A program made the translations under genes and the position numbers. Positions 37,752 to 47,274 of a DNA stretch of 64,000 bases are shown piece by piece. The notes under the pieces were generated by a model that had not been told where the DNA came from, searched no databases, and was given only the letters and a program-made list of their open reading frames with translations. The DNA lies in the NCBI RefSeq assembly GCF_007671655.1, contig NZ_VCGX01000001.1:839917-903916 (forward strand). Reading direction: 5' to 3'. The number at the start of each line of letters is the position of its first letter. Positions within the stretch are counted from its first letter, which is position 1. The stretch comes from Marinobacter piscis. Lineage in GTDB: Bacteria; Pseudomonadota; Gammaproteobacteria; Pseudomonadales; Oleiphilaceae.

Positions 37752-38915
37752 ATGAGTCGAAAAATATCAGCGATGGTTACCACTGTGCTTTTTGCAGTGC
37801 TCAGTACTTTCTATAGTGTTAGTGCCATGGCAGGTACAGACAGCGCAAGTGAGTACGCGCCTTCTGACCCAGGCCTGGAGGTTGCGACCGTTGCTGGCGG
37901 CTGTTTCTGGTGTGTGGAAGCCGGGTTTGAAAAAATCCCCGGAGTGGTGGAGGCTGTTTCCGGCTACGCCGGGGGCGATGAGCCGGACCCCACCTACGAT
38001 CAGGTGTCGGCTGGTAAAACCGGCCATACCGAGGCCGTACAGGTTTACTATGATCCGGAAAGGATCACCTATGAAGGTTTGCTACAGGGGCTGTGGCGAA
38101 TGATGGACCCAACCGACGCAGACGGCCAGTTTGTGGATCGGGGCAAGCAGTATCGTCCTGCCATTTTTTATCACAACGCCGCACAAAAACGGCTGGCGCA
38201 AACCGCCAAAAAGCAGCTGCAGGCGTCGGGTATCTACAGCAAACCGGTGGTGATTGAAATTGTGCCGCTGGATACTTTTTATGCGGCCGAAAAATACCAT
38301 CAGGATTATTACAGGAAAAACCCGCTGCGCTACAAGTTCTATACCTTCAACTCTGGCCGTTACCAGTTTATCGAAGAGGTTTACGGCGACGACTACGAGC
38401 TGGATTTCAGCCAGTTCAAACCACCGGTGGATGATCAGGCCAGCGCCAGCAAAGGCTTTGATCCGGACGCCTTCACCAAACCGGATCCGGCCACGCTTAA
38501 AAAACGCCTGAGCAGCATTCAGTATGAGGTTACGCAGAAAGACGACACCGAGCGTGCCTTCAGCAATGCGTATTGGGACAACACCCGTCCTGGCATCTAT
38601 GTGGACATTGTGTCGGGCGAGCCCCTGTTTTCGTCCCGCGACCAGTACAAGTCGGGGACCGGGTGGCCGAGTTTTACCCGCCCGCTGAGCTCCGATATGG
38701 TTGTTGAAAAAGAAGACAAGGGCTTCTTTGTGACCCGTACCGAGATTCGCAGTCGCTTTGCCGATTCTCACTTAGGGCATGTCTTTAATGATGGTCCGGA
38801 CCCCACTGGGCAGCGTTACTGCATGAACTCTGCCGCGCTCAGGTTTATTCCACTGGAAGAAATGGCGGCGGCAGGTTACGGCGACTGGGTTTCAGAGGTA
38901 AAGGCGTCTCAGTGA
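37752..38915 (+). CDS. msrAB: Periplasmic bifunctional methionine sulfoxide reductase MsrA-MsrB
   Basis: A 387-residue fusion. A signal peptide ([21 protein letters not shown]) exports it. The MsrA domain (about 45-205) has the GGCFWC motif with catalytic Cys51 and acts on the S-sulfoxide. The MsrB domain (about 245-385) has [12 protein letters not shown] and [11 protein letters not shown] with catalytic Cys357, and acts on the R-sulfoxide. The two CxxC pairs that hold zinc in many MsrB proteins are absent, as in known zinc-free MsrAB fusions. It repairs oxidised methionines in envelope proteins. No thioredoxin-like domain is fused, so electrons must come from another protein. Confidence 0.94.
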   Translation: MSRKISAMVTTVLFAVLSTFYSVSAMAGTDSASEYAPSDPGLEVATVAGGCFWCVEAGFEKIPGVVEAVSGYAGGDEPDPTYDQVSAGKTGHTEAVQVYYDPERITYEGLLQGLWRMMDPTDADGQFVDRGKQYRPAIFYHNAAQKRLAQTAKKQLQASGIYSKPVVIEIVPLDTFYAAEKYHQDYYRKNPLRYKFYTFNSGRYQFIEEVYGDDYELDFSQFKPPVDDQASASKGFDPDAFTKPDPATLKKRLSSIQYEVTQKDDTERAFSNAYWDNTRPGIYVDIVSGEPLFSSRDQYKSGTGWPSFTRPLSSDMVVEKEDKGFFVTRTEIRSRFADSHLGHVFNDGPDPTGQRYCMNSAALRFIPLEEMAAAGYGDWVSEVKASQ

Positions 38916-38923
38916 CGCCACAC

Positions 38924-39652
38924 TCAAAGCCATAAGTCCCCGATCGGCGTGTCCGGGCTGAAGTGATGGTGTATCTGGGCTTGCAGTAGCTCGGCAGTGG
39001 CAATGGAATCAATCAGCGCGTTATGGGATGCATAGTGAGGCAGGCCATAGCGCCTTCTGCTGTCCGGCAAACGAATGGAAACCGGCCTTTTACCCATCAG
39101 GCGCTGCAGGAACGACGGTTTCCGGTCAGGGTGCAGGTGCGCTTCAATGGCCATGGTGTCGATTACGGGAAAGCGAATGCCCTCATCAAGCCTGGCCTTG
39201 AGTGCCGTATTCAGGAACGGGCGCTCGATATACCGGAAATGCACCACAGGAATACGGCCGTTCAGGCTGGCAAACACGTCTTCGAGTATGTCGGACAAAT
39301 CCGGAGCTTCATGGATATCCGCATGGGTGATGCCGTGGAAGGTAACTGACTCCTGATGCAATGGTAATCTCGGACGGACAACCCAGTGTTTTGCCTGACC
39401 GAGCTGAATGCCATCCAGAGTAAAAGGAACCAGCCCGATACTCACGATTGAGTGCGCGTCGACATCCAGACCGGTTGTTTCAAAGTCCAGTGCCACCAAA
39501 GGCACTCTGGAAATCGGGGTTTCCGCAGGCACGCAGCCGGCCTGGTAAAAGGCAGCCAGAACGGGGGCTTTGGCGGTGTCGGCCAGAGCCTGATATTGCT
39601 CGGGCCAGGGCAGTTGTTTTATGGCGTCGGTAACGGGAGAGGTTTCAGACAT
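38924..39652 (-). CDS. DnaQ-like 3'-5' exonuclease
   Basis: A 242-residue protein with a DEDDh exonuclease domain. The first acidic pair is in LVALDFETTGLDVDAHSIVSI (about residue 50), with HFRYIERPFLNTALKARL (Exo II region) and HNALIDSIATAELLQA (His and Asp of Exo III). It resembles DNA polymerase III epsilon but lacks the clamp-binding tail, so it is probably a nuclease of RNA or DNA ends with another role. Its start overlaps the end of the DUF294 gene by eight bases; the pair is conserved in Pseudomonas-like genomes. Confidence 0.88.
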   Translation of the reverse strand: MSETSPVTDAIKQLPWPEQYQALADTAKAPVLAAFYQAGCVPAETPISRVPLVALDFETTGLDVDAHSIVSIGLVPFTLDGIQLGQAKHWVVRPRLPLHQESVTFHGITHADIHEAPDLSDILEDVFASLNGRIPVVHFRYIERPFLNTALKARLDEGIRFPVIDTMAIEAHLHPDRKPSFLQRLMGKRPVSIRLPDSRRRYGLPHYASHNALIDSIATAELLQAQIHHHFSPDTPIGDLWL

Positions 39653-41519
39653 ACCGCGCAGCCTGGTTATAGTAGCGGAAGCGCAAAAACTTCTGGGCGT
39701 TGCTGACTACCTGAAAAGCATCTTTAAGGTGGCTGCGCTCAAACGGTGACAGATCCTGTGGGCGCACGTTGTTATCAGGCTCTTGCCCGGCCTGGAGCGA
39801 CAGAGCCTGGTGGCGGATACGAACGATTGAGATAAACTCAAGCGCATCCCGCAGGTTGTCCAGATCGTCTTCGACGATGAGACTGGTCTTGGCAATGCTC
39901 TTCAGGCGCTCAAAGGAGTTTTGCGCCCGTGAGCCCGAAGCCAGTGCATGGACCCGGATGAGATCGGACAAGGGCGCGGTGCCCCGGCGTTTCAGGTTAA
40001 ATGTTTTTTTATGCTTACCGTCTTCCTCAAGGACAAAGGTTCGGAAAAAACCAAGAGGCGGTGTGCGGTTGAGCGCATTACGCGCCATCAGCGTCAGGAA
40101 GTGTTGGCTGTGGCTGGCTTTTTCCGCCACCAGTGTCTTGAGCTCCTCCGCAAAATCAGTACGACCGTAGATACCATCAAGATCAAAGAAAATACTGCTG
40201 TTCAGCAGAGCTTCGGCCTTGGGGTTCTCAATCCAGTCGGTAAAGTAGTCCCGCCATACTCTCAGGGGCTGTCGCCATTTCGGGTTGGTGGCCATGATGT
40301 CACCGGTGCAGTACGTATAGCCACACTCGGCAAGCCCGTCGGACACGAATTTGGCCAGTGCCAGAAAGTATTCATCGTGCTCTTCGGGTACGAAGCTGTC
40401 GTCCAGGATCATAGCATTGTCCTGGTCGGTTACTACGAGCTGCTCGTCACGGGCCATGGAACCCAGTGCCATAAAGCAGTAAGGCACGGGCGGCGGACCC
40501 AGTTTCTCCTCTCCCAGCTCCAGTAAGCGATGGGTGAAACTGCGGCCAATGCCGGCCATAGCACTGCCGATCATGTGTGAGTTGGCGTCTTCATTAACCA
40601 TGCGCACAAAGCTGTCGCGCACGTCGTAACTGATTTTCTTCAGACCATGTACATGCTGTTGGTGATAAATGTTACTCACCAGGTACAGGCTGCTCTGGCT
40701 TTCGTATTTAACAATGTCAGAAAGCGCAACCACACCCCGCACTTCATGACCGTCCATAACCGGAAGATGGTGAACATTGTTGTGCAGCATTGAGAGCATG
40801 GCTTCAAAAATATAACTGCTGGCACGAATAGTGGTCAGGTCTTCCGTCATGATTTCCCGGACAGGGGTCTCGGAAGGCAGTGCGTCAATAACTGCCCGTG
40901 TGCGCAAGTCACGGTCGGTGATAATGCCTTTAAGACGCGCATTGTCGCCTTCACCTTCCATCAGCAATAAAGCCGATACGCCGTTGTCAGTCATAATACG
41001 CGCCGCTTCCTGCAGCCTTACAGTTGTGGGGGCTGACACGGTTTTGCGGGAAATCAGCCGGGTCACGCGGGACGTCATTAGTGCGTTGGATTTTTCCCGG
41101 CGGGAGAGTGCCGAGCGTAAACGACTGCGGTCTTCTATCTCTACAAAATCAGCAAAGTTTTCATCCTGCTCAAACAGATAATGAAATGTTTCGGCTGGCA
41201 CACGGTAAAGCAGACTGTCCTCCAGGGCCTTCGCGGGGAAACGCACCGGGCGCTGCATCAGAAGGCCAAACTGGCCAAATATTTCACCTTCACCCACCCG
41301 GTTGTAGAGTTCGCCGGAGCGCCGGTAAATCTCGGCCGCGCCACTGCGAATGTAGTACATCTCAGTGCTGGGCTGTCCGATTTCCAGCACCTGGGTTCCG
41401 GCCCGGACGTAGACAATCTCTATGCTGGCGGTGAGCTGATTAACCAGCTCCTCCGGCATGTCCTTGAACGGCGGATGCTGGACCAGATGGTTACGGATAT
41501 CGATCAGTTCAGCCTGCAT
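39645..41519 (-). CDS. cNMP-binding, CBS-pair and DUF294 nucleotidyltransferase-like signalling protein
   Basis: A 624-residue cytoplasmic protein in four parts. Residues about 15-130 form a cyclic-nucleotide-binding domain (VLEIGQPSTEMYYIRSGAAEIYRR; GEGEIFGQFGLLMQRPVRFPA). Two CBS repeats follow at about 160-285 (LQEAARIMTDNGVSALLL; VREIMTEDLTTIRASS). The DUF294 domain has ALGSMARDEQLVVTDQDNAMI, a G-S...D-x-D nucleotidyltransferase pattern like GlnD. A helical C-terminal DUF294 domain ends it. Such proteins are thought to adjust acetate or carbon uptake. The ATG at 41519 has GGGAG nearby. Coupled to the exonuclease gene. Confidence 0.87.
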   Translation of the reverse strand: MQAELIDIRNHLVQHPPFKDMPEELVNQLTASIEIVYVRAGTQVLEIGQPSTEMYYIRSGAAEIYRRSGELYNRVGEGEIFGQFGLLMQRPVRFPAKALEDSLLYRVPAETFHYLFEQDENFADFVEIEDRSRLRSALSRREKSNALMTSRVTRLISRKTVSAPTTVRLQEAARIMTDNGVSALLLMEGEGDNARLKGIITDRDLRTRAVIDALPSETPVREIMTEDLTTIRASSYIFEAMLSMLHNNVHHLPVMDGHEVRGVVALSDIVKYESQSSLYLVSNIYHQQHVHGLKKISYDVRDSFVRMVNEDANSHMIGSAMAGIGRSFTHRLLELGEEKLGPPPVPYCFMALGSMARDEQLVVTDQDNAMILDDSFVPEEHDEYFLALAKFVSDGLAECGYTYCTGDIMATNPKWRQPLRVWRDYFTDWIENPKAEALLNSSIFFDLDGIYGRTDFAEELKTLVAEKASHSQHFLTLMARNALNRTPPLGFFRTFVLEEDGKHKKTFNLKRRGTAPLSDLIRVHALASGSRAQNSFERLKSIAKTSLIVEDDLDNLRDALEFISIVRIRHQALSLQAGQEPDNNVRPQDLSPFERSHLKDAFQVVSNAQKFLRFRYYNQAARYV

Positions 41520-41722
41520 GCTGTCTCCCGAATGGAATAAATAATACCTTCGCAAAACTATAGCAGAAACCCGGGGTTGCGCGGGCATTCCCGGTTCAAA
41601 TGCCATTAAGCCATCACAACTTGATAAGGATCAAACCTCAATCAGCGGATCCCGATAAAGTTAGTTTAGTACTTATTCAGAATGAACCTACTTTCGGTCA
41701 TCGCTATGCAGGAGCATCCTTT

Positions 41723-42841
41723 ATGACGCAAAAACACAAACTCTATCTCGCTATTGCGTTGGTCAGTGGCAGCCTGGCCGCCGCGCCCGTGCAGGCCAAA
41801 ACGGTTGAAGTGCCGGATCTGGATATTAATACCTACGGCTGGGTAAACATGGCGGCCATGTATGGCGATACAGGTAATGGCTCTGAAACCTACATTGTGG
41901 ACAACAAATACGCCTCCAGCCGTCTTGGCGCAAAGATCAGTAAAGAGGTGGAAGATCTGGGGGTGCGGATCGGTACCCATGTTGAGTTTGAGTATCAGCA
42001 CAACCCCTCAAACGTTGTAACTCCTGATAATCGTTCCGAAGACGGCGAGCTGGAAGAGCGCCATATCAACCTGTTTGTTGCCGGTGATTTTGGCCAGGTT
42101 TCGATCGGGCAGGGTTCCGGCGCTGCGGATGGCTATACGGAAATTGATATTTCTGGCACCAAGGTAGCGGCGTTCTCCAACCTGGGGCTGATGGGCGGCG
42201 CGCTGCCGTTTGTGGCGAAAGATGGCTCAGGTAACGATGTGAAGCTGATTCAGGCCCTGCATAATCAGGACTTTGAACAGAGGTACGACCGGGTGCGCTA
42301 TGACAGCCCCAGCTTCGGTCCGATGACATTCTCAGTGAGTCAGGGATACAAAGACAAAGCCAGTGGTAACGGCAGTGATGACGTCAGTGAGTTGGCCGCA
42401 AAAGTAAGCCTGCCGCTGGCTGGTAAACTGGTTGCCGGCGTTGGATACTCGCGCAAGGATGTGGGCGGTGTTGCGGACAAGGTTGAAGTGTTTGGTGGTT
42501 CTGCATCCTGGCTGCACACCAGCGGCTTTAACCTGACTGGTGTGTATTCCAATCAGGATAGCAGTGGCAGGACTGCATCGGATTTTTTCATGGTGAAAAC
42601 CGGCTATAAAACCGGCAAGCATTCTGTTGCCATTCACCATGCCATGGGTGAAGACCGCACTGAATACACTCCGGCAGCAATAACCGACAGTGAGGTTAAG
42701 GCCTACGGTATCAGCTACGTATACGCACCGGCCAAATGGCTGGACATGTACGCGTCGTTCAACAATTATCAGTTGAGCGCAAAAGAGCGCAACTACGATA
42801 ACGTAGACATTGCCATGACCGGTGCACGCGTCAAGTTCTGA
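41723..42841 (+). CDS. Outer-membrane porin (Gram-negative type)
   Basis: A 372-residue protein with a signal peptide cut after PVQA (about residue 22) and a beta-barrel pattern ending in the phenylalanine typical of outer-membrane proteins (GARVKF). Conserved porin strands include YGWVNMAAMYGD, NKYASSRLGAKISKEVEDLGVRIGTHVEFEY, and RVRYDSPSFGPMTFSVSQGYK. The ATG at 41723 follows GCAGGAG; a longer frame from 41600 is unsupported. It diverges from the DUF294 gene and ends with a terminator. Substrate specificity is unknown. Confidence 0.88.
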   Translation: MTQKHKLYLAIALVSGSLAAAPVQAKTVEVPDLDINTYGWVNMAAMYGDTGNGSETYIVDNKYASSRLGAKISKEVEDLGVRIGTHVEFEYQHNPSNVVTPDNRSEDGELEERHINLFVAGDFGQVSIGQGSGAADGYTEIDISGTKVAAFSNLGLMGGALPFVAKDGSGNDVKLIQALHNQDFEQRYDRVRYDSPSFGPMTFSVSQGYKDKASGNGSDDVSELAAKVSLPLAGKLVAGVGYSRKDVGGVADKVEVFGGSASWLHTSGFNLTGVYSNQDSSGRTASDFFMVKTGYKTGKHSVAIHHAMGEDRTEYTPAAITDSEVKAYGISYVYAPAKWLDMYASFNNYQLSAKERNYDNVDIAMTGARVKF

Positions 42842-42873
42842 TCTGTACTTCGGAAGTCACTCTCTCCGACTTT

Positions 42874-42895
42874 GCCCCGTTCGCGGGGCTTTTTT
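42874..42895 (+). terminator. Terminator after the porin gene
   Basis: GCCCCG and CGGGGC pair around a TTCG tetraloop, followed by six T residues: a textbook intrinsic terminator on the plus strand. Confidence 0.95.
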
Positions 42896-42953
42896 GCTTT
42901 TCAGTCGGGCCGCCAGTTAGCATGCAGTCCTTGAGTCCCGGAGACAAAACGAC

Positions 42954-43469
42954 ATGCATACTTTGGTTCTTGGTGGTATCCGCTCCGGTAAAACTGCGCT
43001 GGCAGAGAGCCTGGCTTCAGATACGAGCAGCCCCGTAGTGTATCTGGCTACCGCCACAGCCGGGGACGATGAGATGCGGGCACGTATTCAGCGTCACCAG
43101 CAACAGCGCCCGTCTGGCTGGGGGCTTGCGGAAGAGCCTCTGGCTCTGGCTCAGGTGCTTGCCCGCCAGGCAAAGGTCGAGCATCCGCCCTGCATTCTGA
43201 TTGACTGCATGAGCCTGTGGCTGAGCAATCTGTTGCACGCAGGGGATGAGGTCTTTAACCGCGAGCGGGAAGCGTTTTTGGTTCAGATAAGCCATTATCC
43301 CGGCGAACTGGTGATCGTCAGTAATGAAGTCGGCTTGGGCACCATTGGAATGGACCCGCTCACCCGTCGCTTTGCGGATGAGCTGGGCTGGCTGAATCAG
43401 GCTCTGGCAGCTGTGAGTGACAAGGTGGTGATGAGTGTTGCTGGCTTGCCTATGACGTTAAAGCCCTGA
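42954..43469 (+). CDS. cobU: Adenosylcobinamide kinase / guanylyltransferase
   Basis: A 171-residue enzyme that phosphorylates adenosylcobinamide and transfers GMP to it, activating it for joining to the lower ligand. The P-loop is VLGGIRSGKTALAE (residues 5-18). YLATATAGDDEMRARIQRHQ, with its guanylylated histidine region, follows. ILIDCMSLWLSNLL and NEVGLGTIGMDPLTRRF are also conserved. It ends in a 20-base overlap with the convergent cobC. No riboswitch is seen before it. Confidence 0.95.
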   Translation: MHTLVLGGIRSGKTALAESLASDTSSPVVYLATATAGDDEMRARIQRHQQQRPSGWGLAEEPLALAQVLARQAKVEHPPCILIDCMSLWLSNLLHAGDEVFNREREAFLVQISHYPGELVIVSNEVGLGTIGMDPLTRRFADELGWLNQALAAVSDKVVMSVAGLPMTLKP

Positions 43470-44073
43470 GTGTTCCGTGTGCGGCAAGGCTCTGAAAGCG
43501 CCCGTGTTCTGAGGTGTTGACCTGTATTCTGCTGCGGCATGCGTAAGGTGTCATGAGCCCTGCAAACGCGTGTTCCAGCGGGATGTTCATGACATCCGCC
43601 ACGATCATCCTGATAACCCCGCCATGGCACACAATGAGTACATTCTGGCCCGCAAGCTCATGTTGCCAGTGATGCCAGCTCTCAACCACACGATTGTTGA
43701 AATCCCGGGTTGCTTCGCCGCCGGGTGGAGTGTTGGCTGCCGGGTTTGCCCAGAACTGGCTGAGCCGTTCGCCATCGCTGGCCATTACGTCTTCAGCGGT
43801 GCGTCCTTCCCATTTTCCAAAATTGATTTCCCGTAAACGTTCGTCCTTATGCAGGGGGACTCCGTAGCGATCTGCCAGCTCCCGGGCAAAATGGACGCAG
43901 CGCAGCATGGGAGAGGTGACGATGGCATCCCAGTGATCCGTTTCGGCGACAGCATCACGCATTTGCTGCCAGCCAGCAGCACTCAGAGGGTCGTCTTTGC
44001 TGCCCCGGTACATAGGACCGCCTTCGGGCTCGCCATGGCGGATAAGGTCGAACACCGTTGTTTGATCACTCAT
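43450..44073 (-). CDS. cobC: Alpha-ribazole phosphatase-type histidine phosphatase
   Basis: A 207-residue phosphoglycerate-mutase-fold enzyme. The phosphohistidine is in DLIRHGEPEGG (about residue 14), and the second catalytic histidine is in VLIVCHGGVIRMIV. In cobalamin clusters it removes the phosphate from alpha-ribazole phosphate (or the cobalamin phosphate product). The ATG at 44073 overlaps the end of cobT by eight bases; the 288-residue longer frame is a read-through of the cobT region. cobS, which usually sits beside it, is absent. Confidence 0.88.
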   Translation of the reverse strand: MSDQTTVFDLIRHGEPEGGPMYRGSKDDPLSAAGWQQMRDAVAETDHWDAIVTSPMLRCVHFARELADRYGVPLHKDERLREINFGKWEGRTAEDVMASDGERLSQFWANPAANTPPGGEATRDFNNRVVESWHHWQHELAGQNVLIVCHGGVIRMIVADVMNIPLEHAFAGLMTPYACRSRIQVNTSEHGRFQSLAAHGTLRALTS

Positions 44074-45145
44074 CCCGATGCTCCTCACGGGTGCTGACAC
44101 CAGCGTCTTCAAAGCTGGCCATGCCGTTGTGCAGTTCACAAGCCATTTTAAGCAAGGGAACCGCAGCAGCGGCACCACTGCCTTCACCGAGATGCATGCC
44201 CAGATCCAGCAGCGGCTCGGCGTTAAGCGCCGCCAGAATGGCCTGGTGACCGGGCTCGGCGGAGCGGTGCGCAAACAGCAGCCAGGGCCGGATGTCCGGC
44301 TGGTGAGTGACGGCAATCAAGGCGGCTACAGATACGATATAACCATCAATCAGCACTGGAATGGAGCGTGCCGCACAGCCGGCAATGGCCCCGGCCAGAG
44401 CCGCAATTTCAAAGCCGCCAAAGGCTTTGAGAACGGCCAGCGCATCCTCGCCGTCGTCATCGTTATCGTGGCGTTGCACAGCGCTGATAATCACCTCTGC
44501 CTTGTGGCGTACGCCCGCCATACTCAGGCCTGTGCCGGGGCCAGCCAGTTTCAACGGGTTTTTGCCCATCAGGGAACAGGCAATGGCCGTTGCTGAGGTG
44601 GTGTTGCCTATGCCCATTTCACCGCCAATGAATAACTGACAGCCAGAATCCGCCGCCCGCTGCGCAGCGGCATCCCCATGTGCAAGTGCTGTACTCACCT
44701 GCTCTGTGGTCATAGCATCTTCTTCCGCAAAATTACGGGTGCAGGGCGCGATGCGAGCATCGATAACACCGGGCAAATCCGGTGCAATGTCGGCAACTGT
44801 GCCCAGGTTAACAACTTCCAGCGCTGCCCCCATGGATTTTGCCAGCACACTGATCGCCGCACCGCCGTTGGCAAAGTTGGCTATCATCTGGGCGGTGACC
44901 GACTGGGGGTAGGCAGAGATGCCTTCTTCACAAATACCATGATCGCCCACAAACACACTGATATGAATGCGTTTGAGTGTTGGTTTATCGGTGCCTTGCA
45001 GCCCGGCAAGCTGAATCGCCACATTTTCCAGCCGACCCAGAGACCCAGCGGGTTTTGTCAGCACACTCTGCCGTCGCGCAGCCTGCCCAAAAAAACGGGC
45101 ATCGGGTTGCCGGGGTGGGGTGATCCAACTACTGGGAAACGACAT
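44066..45145 (-). CDS. cobT: Nicotinate-nucleotide:dimethylbenzimidazole phosphoribosyltransferase
   Basis: A 359-residue enzyme that makes alpha-ribazole phosphate from dimethylbenzimidazole and nicotinate mononucleotide. Signatures are KPAGSLGRLENVAIQLAGLQ, VFVGDHGICEEGISAYPQSVT, FIGGEMGIGNTTSATAI and LGMHLGEGSGAAAAVPLL, the last containing the general-base glutamate. Its dimethylbenzimidazole substrate would come from BluB at 55.6 kb. It is the first gene of the minus-strand cobT-cobC transcript, divergent from cbiB. Confidence 0.95.
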   Translation of the reverse strand: MSFPSSWITPPRQPDARFFGQAARRQSVLTKPAGSLGRLENVAIQLAGLQGTDKPTLKRIHISVFVGDHGICEEGISAYPQSVTAQMIANFANGGAAISVLAKSMGAALEVVNLGTVADIAPDLPGVIDARIAPCTRNFAEEDAMTTEQVSTALAHGDAAAQRAADSGCQLFIGGEMGIGNTTSATAIACSLMGKNPLKLAGPGTGLSMAGVRHKAEVIISAVQRHDNDDDGEDALAVLKAFGGFEIAALAGAIAGCAARSIPVLIDGYIVSVAALIAVTHQPDIRPWLLFAHRSAEPGHQAILAALNAEPLLDLGMHLGEGSGAAAAVPLLKMACELHNGMASFEDAGVSTREEHRDE

Positions 45146-45262
45146 GTTACCTACCTTAATACATCAAAAGACTGTAATGCAGCGTGGAGCAGGATCATAC
45201 TCCGACTGGAGGGAATCAGGTAGGCTTGACGGCTTCACTTTCTGACTGACCTGGAATCGCGT

Positions 45263-46207
45263 GTGTCTTTAATAACTCTCTGGATGGCCTGTGTACTGGC
45301 TCTTGTGCTTGATTATGTGCTGGGCGAGCCAGGCCGTCTGCATCCGGTTGTCGGGTTTGGTCAGTTAGCCACGGCTGTGGAAAAGAGGTTCAACACCGCG
45401 CCAGACAAGGCCTGGAAAAGCTTGTTCACAGGCTGGTTTTCCGTACTCCTGCTCATGGCGCCTGTGCTGGGCGTTGCACTATGGGTTTCTGCCACCCTCA
45501 ATGGCGTATTGAGGGTGGCTGCAGAGGCAATAACACTCTGGCTGGCCATCTCGCTTCGAGGCCTGACAGAACACGGCAGAGCTGTGGCCGAACCATTACG
45601 TAAAGGCGATCTTGAAGTCGCTCAGGAGCAGGTTAGCCGTATTGTCAGTCGAGAGGCCAGTGCACTGGATGAGCAAGGCGTGGCCGCTGCGGCCACTGAA
45701 TCTATGCTAGAGAATGGCGCAGATGCAGTGTTTGCCAGCCTGTTCTGGTTTCTGGTGGCCGGCATTCCGGGGGTGGTGCTGCATCGAATGATAAACACGC
45801 TGGATGCCATGTGGGGCTACCGCAACCCGCGGTTCCTGTATTTTGGCCGGGCCGCCGCGCGACTGGACGACCTGATGGGATGGGTGCCTGCCCGACTGAC
45901 AGCGCTCACCTACATGTTGCTGGGCGACCGCAAACTGGCCTGGCGGTGCTGGCGAAACCAGGCGCCACAATGGGACAGCCCGAACGCAGGGCCGGTTATG
46001 GCAGCGGGAGCAGGAGCGTTGGGTGTGCGCATTGGTGGGCCCTCGCCTTATCCTTCCGGGTTGAAGCATCGCCCGGTTCTGGGAGGCTTTCAGGCAGCCG
46101 GTTCGGCCAGTGTGGAGGCGGCGATCAGGCTGGTATGGCGGGGAGTTTGGCTGTGGCTTGGCGTTGTCCTGATGGGAGCAGTGCTTTTATCTTTGGTGGT
46201 GAATTAA
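45263..46207 (+). CDS. cbiB: Adenosylcobinamide-phosphate synthase
   Basis: A 314-residue membrane protein that joins aminopropanol phosphate to adenosylcobyric acid. Clear blocks are LALVLDYVLGEPGRLHPVVGFGQLA at the N terminus, LRGLTEHGRAVAEPLRKGDLEVAQEQVSRIVSR, GMRNTLDAMWGYRN-like (INTLDAMWGYRNPRF) and GPVMAAGAGALGVRIGG. It has four or five hydrophobic helices. The start is a GTG. The cobD aminotransferase follows three bases after its stop. Called cobD in some naming schemes. Confidence 0.93.
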   Translation: MSLITLWMACVLALVLDYVLGEPGRLHPVVGFGQLATAVEKRFNTAPDKAWKSLFTGWFSVLLLMAPVLGVALWVSATLNGVLRVAAEAITLWLAISLRGLTEHGRAVAEPLRKGDLEVAQEQVSRIVSREASALDEQGVAAAATESMLENGADAVFASLFWFLVAGIPGVVLHRMINTLDAMWGYRNPRFLYFGRAAARLDDLMGWVPARLTALTYMLLGDRKLAWRCWRNQAPQWDSPNAGPVMAAGAGALGVRIGGPSPYPSGLKHRPVLGGFQAAGSASVEAAIRLVWRGVWLWLGVVLMGAVLLSLVVN

Positions 46208-46209
46208 TT

Positions 46210-47232
46210 GTGACGTTAGAGCATGGCGGGCGCTTGAACAAAGCGGCAGAACACTGGGGTATTCCCCGTTCGGAATGGCTGGATTTGTCTACCGGCATAA
46301 ACCCGATCGGCTGGCCGGTGCCGGAAATACCGACGGAAGTCTGGCAACGGTTGCCTGAAGCTGATGACGGGCTGGAAACAATTATCCGTCAGTGGGCCGG
46401 GGCGCCACCATTAGCGGCGTGTATACCCGTGCCGGGCAGTCAGGCGGCCATTATGGCGCTGCCGCGATTACGCAAACCCTGCCGTGTTGGTATACCTGTG
46501 CCTGGTTATCGTGAGCATGGGCACAGCTGGCGTGAAGCGGGCCATACGGTTGCTCCTGTTGGGCCGGAGCAAACCGGTGGTGGGGCGTCTGGCTACGATG
46601 ATCGTTGGCTGGATCAGCTGGATGTGCTGGTCTGGATCAATCCCAACAACCCCACGGGAGAGATAATCCCACCTTCTACTCTGCTGCGTTGGCATCAGCG
46701 GCTGCAAAAACGTGGTGGCTGGTTGATTGTTGATGAGGCCTTTATGGATGCCACACCGGCATTCAGTCTGTGCACCCATACCGGGCGCCCGGGACTGGTC
46801 GTTCTTCGCTCCCTGGGAAAGTTTTTTGGTCTGGCGGGTGTGCGAGCGGGAGCAGTGCTTTCAGATCGGGTTGTTGCAGAGTCATTAAAGGCAGTGCTTG
46901 GCCCCTGGCCGCTAAGTGGGCCGGCTCGTTATGTGATGGCTCAGGCGTTAAAAGATACAGCGTGGCAGCAGCAAACCCGCATACGCCTTTCAGACAGTGT
47001 GACCAGGCTACATGAACTGTTGCACTCAGCAGGGTTAACACTTGTGGGTGGCAGCGCACTTTTCCAGACCGTTCGCCTTGATAATCCATCGTCATTACAG
47101 GGCCAGCTGGCTGTCCGGGCGGTCCTGGTCAGAGCCTTTGAGCAACCGGGAATGCTGCGCTTTGGTCTGGCGAAAGATGAGGACGGTTGGCGCAGGTTGG
47201 CGGCTGCATTAGCGGAAAGGACTTGTGATTAG
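46210..47232 (+). CDS. cobD: Threonine-phosphate decarboxylase
   Basis: A 340-residue PLP enzyme that turns L-threonine phosphate into aminopropanol phosphate for CbiB. It opens LEHGGRLNKAAEHWGIP, then WLDLSTGINPIGWP. WINPNNPTGEIIPP and the PLP lysine in VLRSLGKFFGLAGVRAG follow. I start it at a GTG at 46210; the open frame extends back to 45811 only through cbiB. Known as cobC in Pseudomonas naming. Confidence 0.9.
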   Translation: MTLEHGGRLNKAAEHWGIPRSEWLDLSTGINPIGWPVPEIPTEVWQRLPEADDGLETIIRQWAGAPPLAACIPVPGSQAAIMALPRLRKPCRVGIPVPGYREHGHSWREAGHTVAPVGPEQTGGGASGYDDRWLDQLDVLVWINPNNPTGEIIPPSTLLRWHQRLQKRGGWLIVDEAFMDATPAFSLCTHTGRPGLVVLRSLGKFFGLAGVRAGAVLSDRVVAESLKAVLGPWPLSGPARYVMAQALKDTAWQQQTRIRLSDSVTRLHELLHSAGLTLVGGSALFQTVRLDNPSSLQGQLAVRAVLVRAFEQPGMLRFGLAKDEDGWRRLAAALAERTCD

Positions 47233-47274
47233 TCATTGACCGGACATTAACCCGTTGTTAGCCTTGCTCCGCGT

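Noticed and set aside
44074..44316. N-terminal extension of cobC
   Set aside because: It is the other-frame reading of the cobT 3' end; the phosphatase fold starts at the ATG at 44073.
45811..46209. N-terminal extension of the cobD frame through cbiB
   Set aside because: The extension overlaps cbiB, which is clearly coding in another frame, and family similarity starts only near the GTG at 46210.
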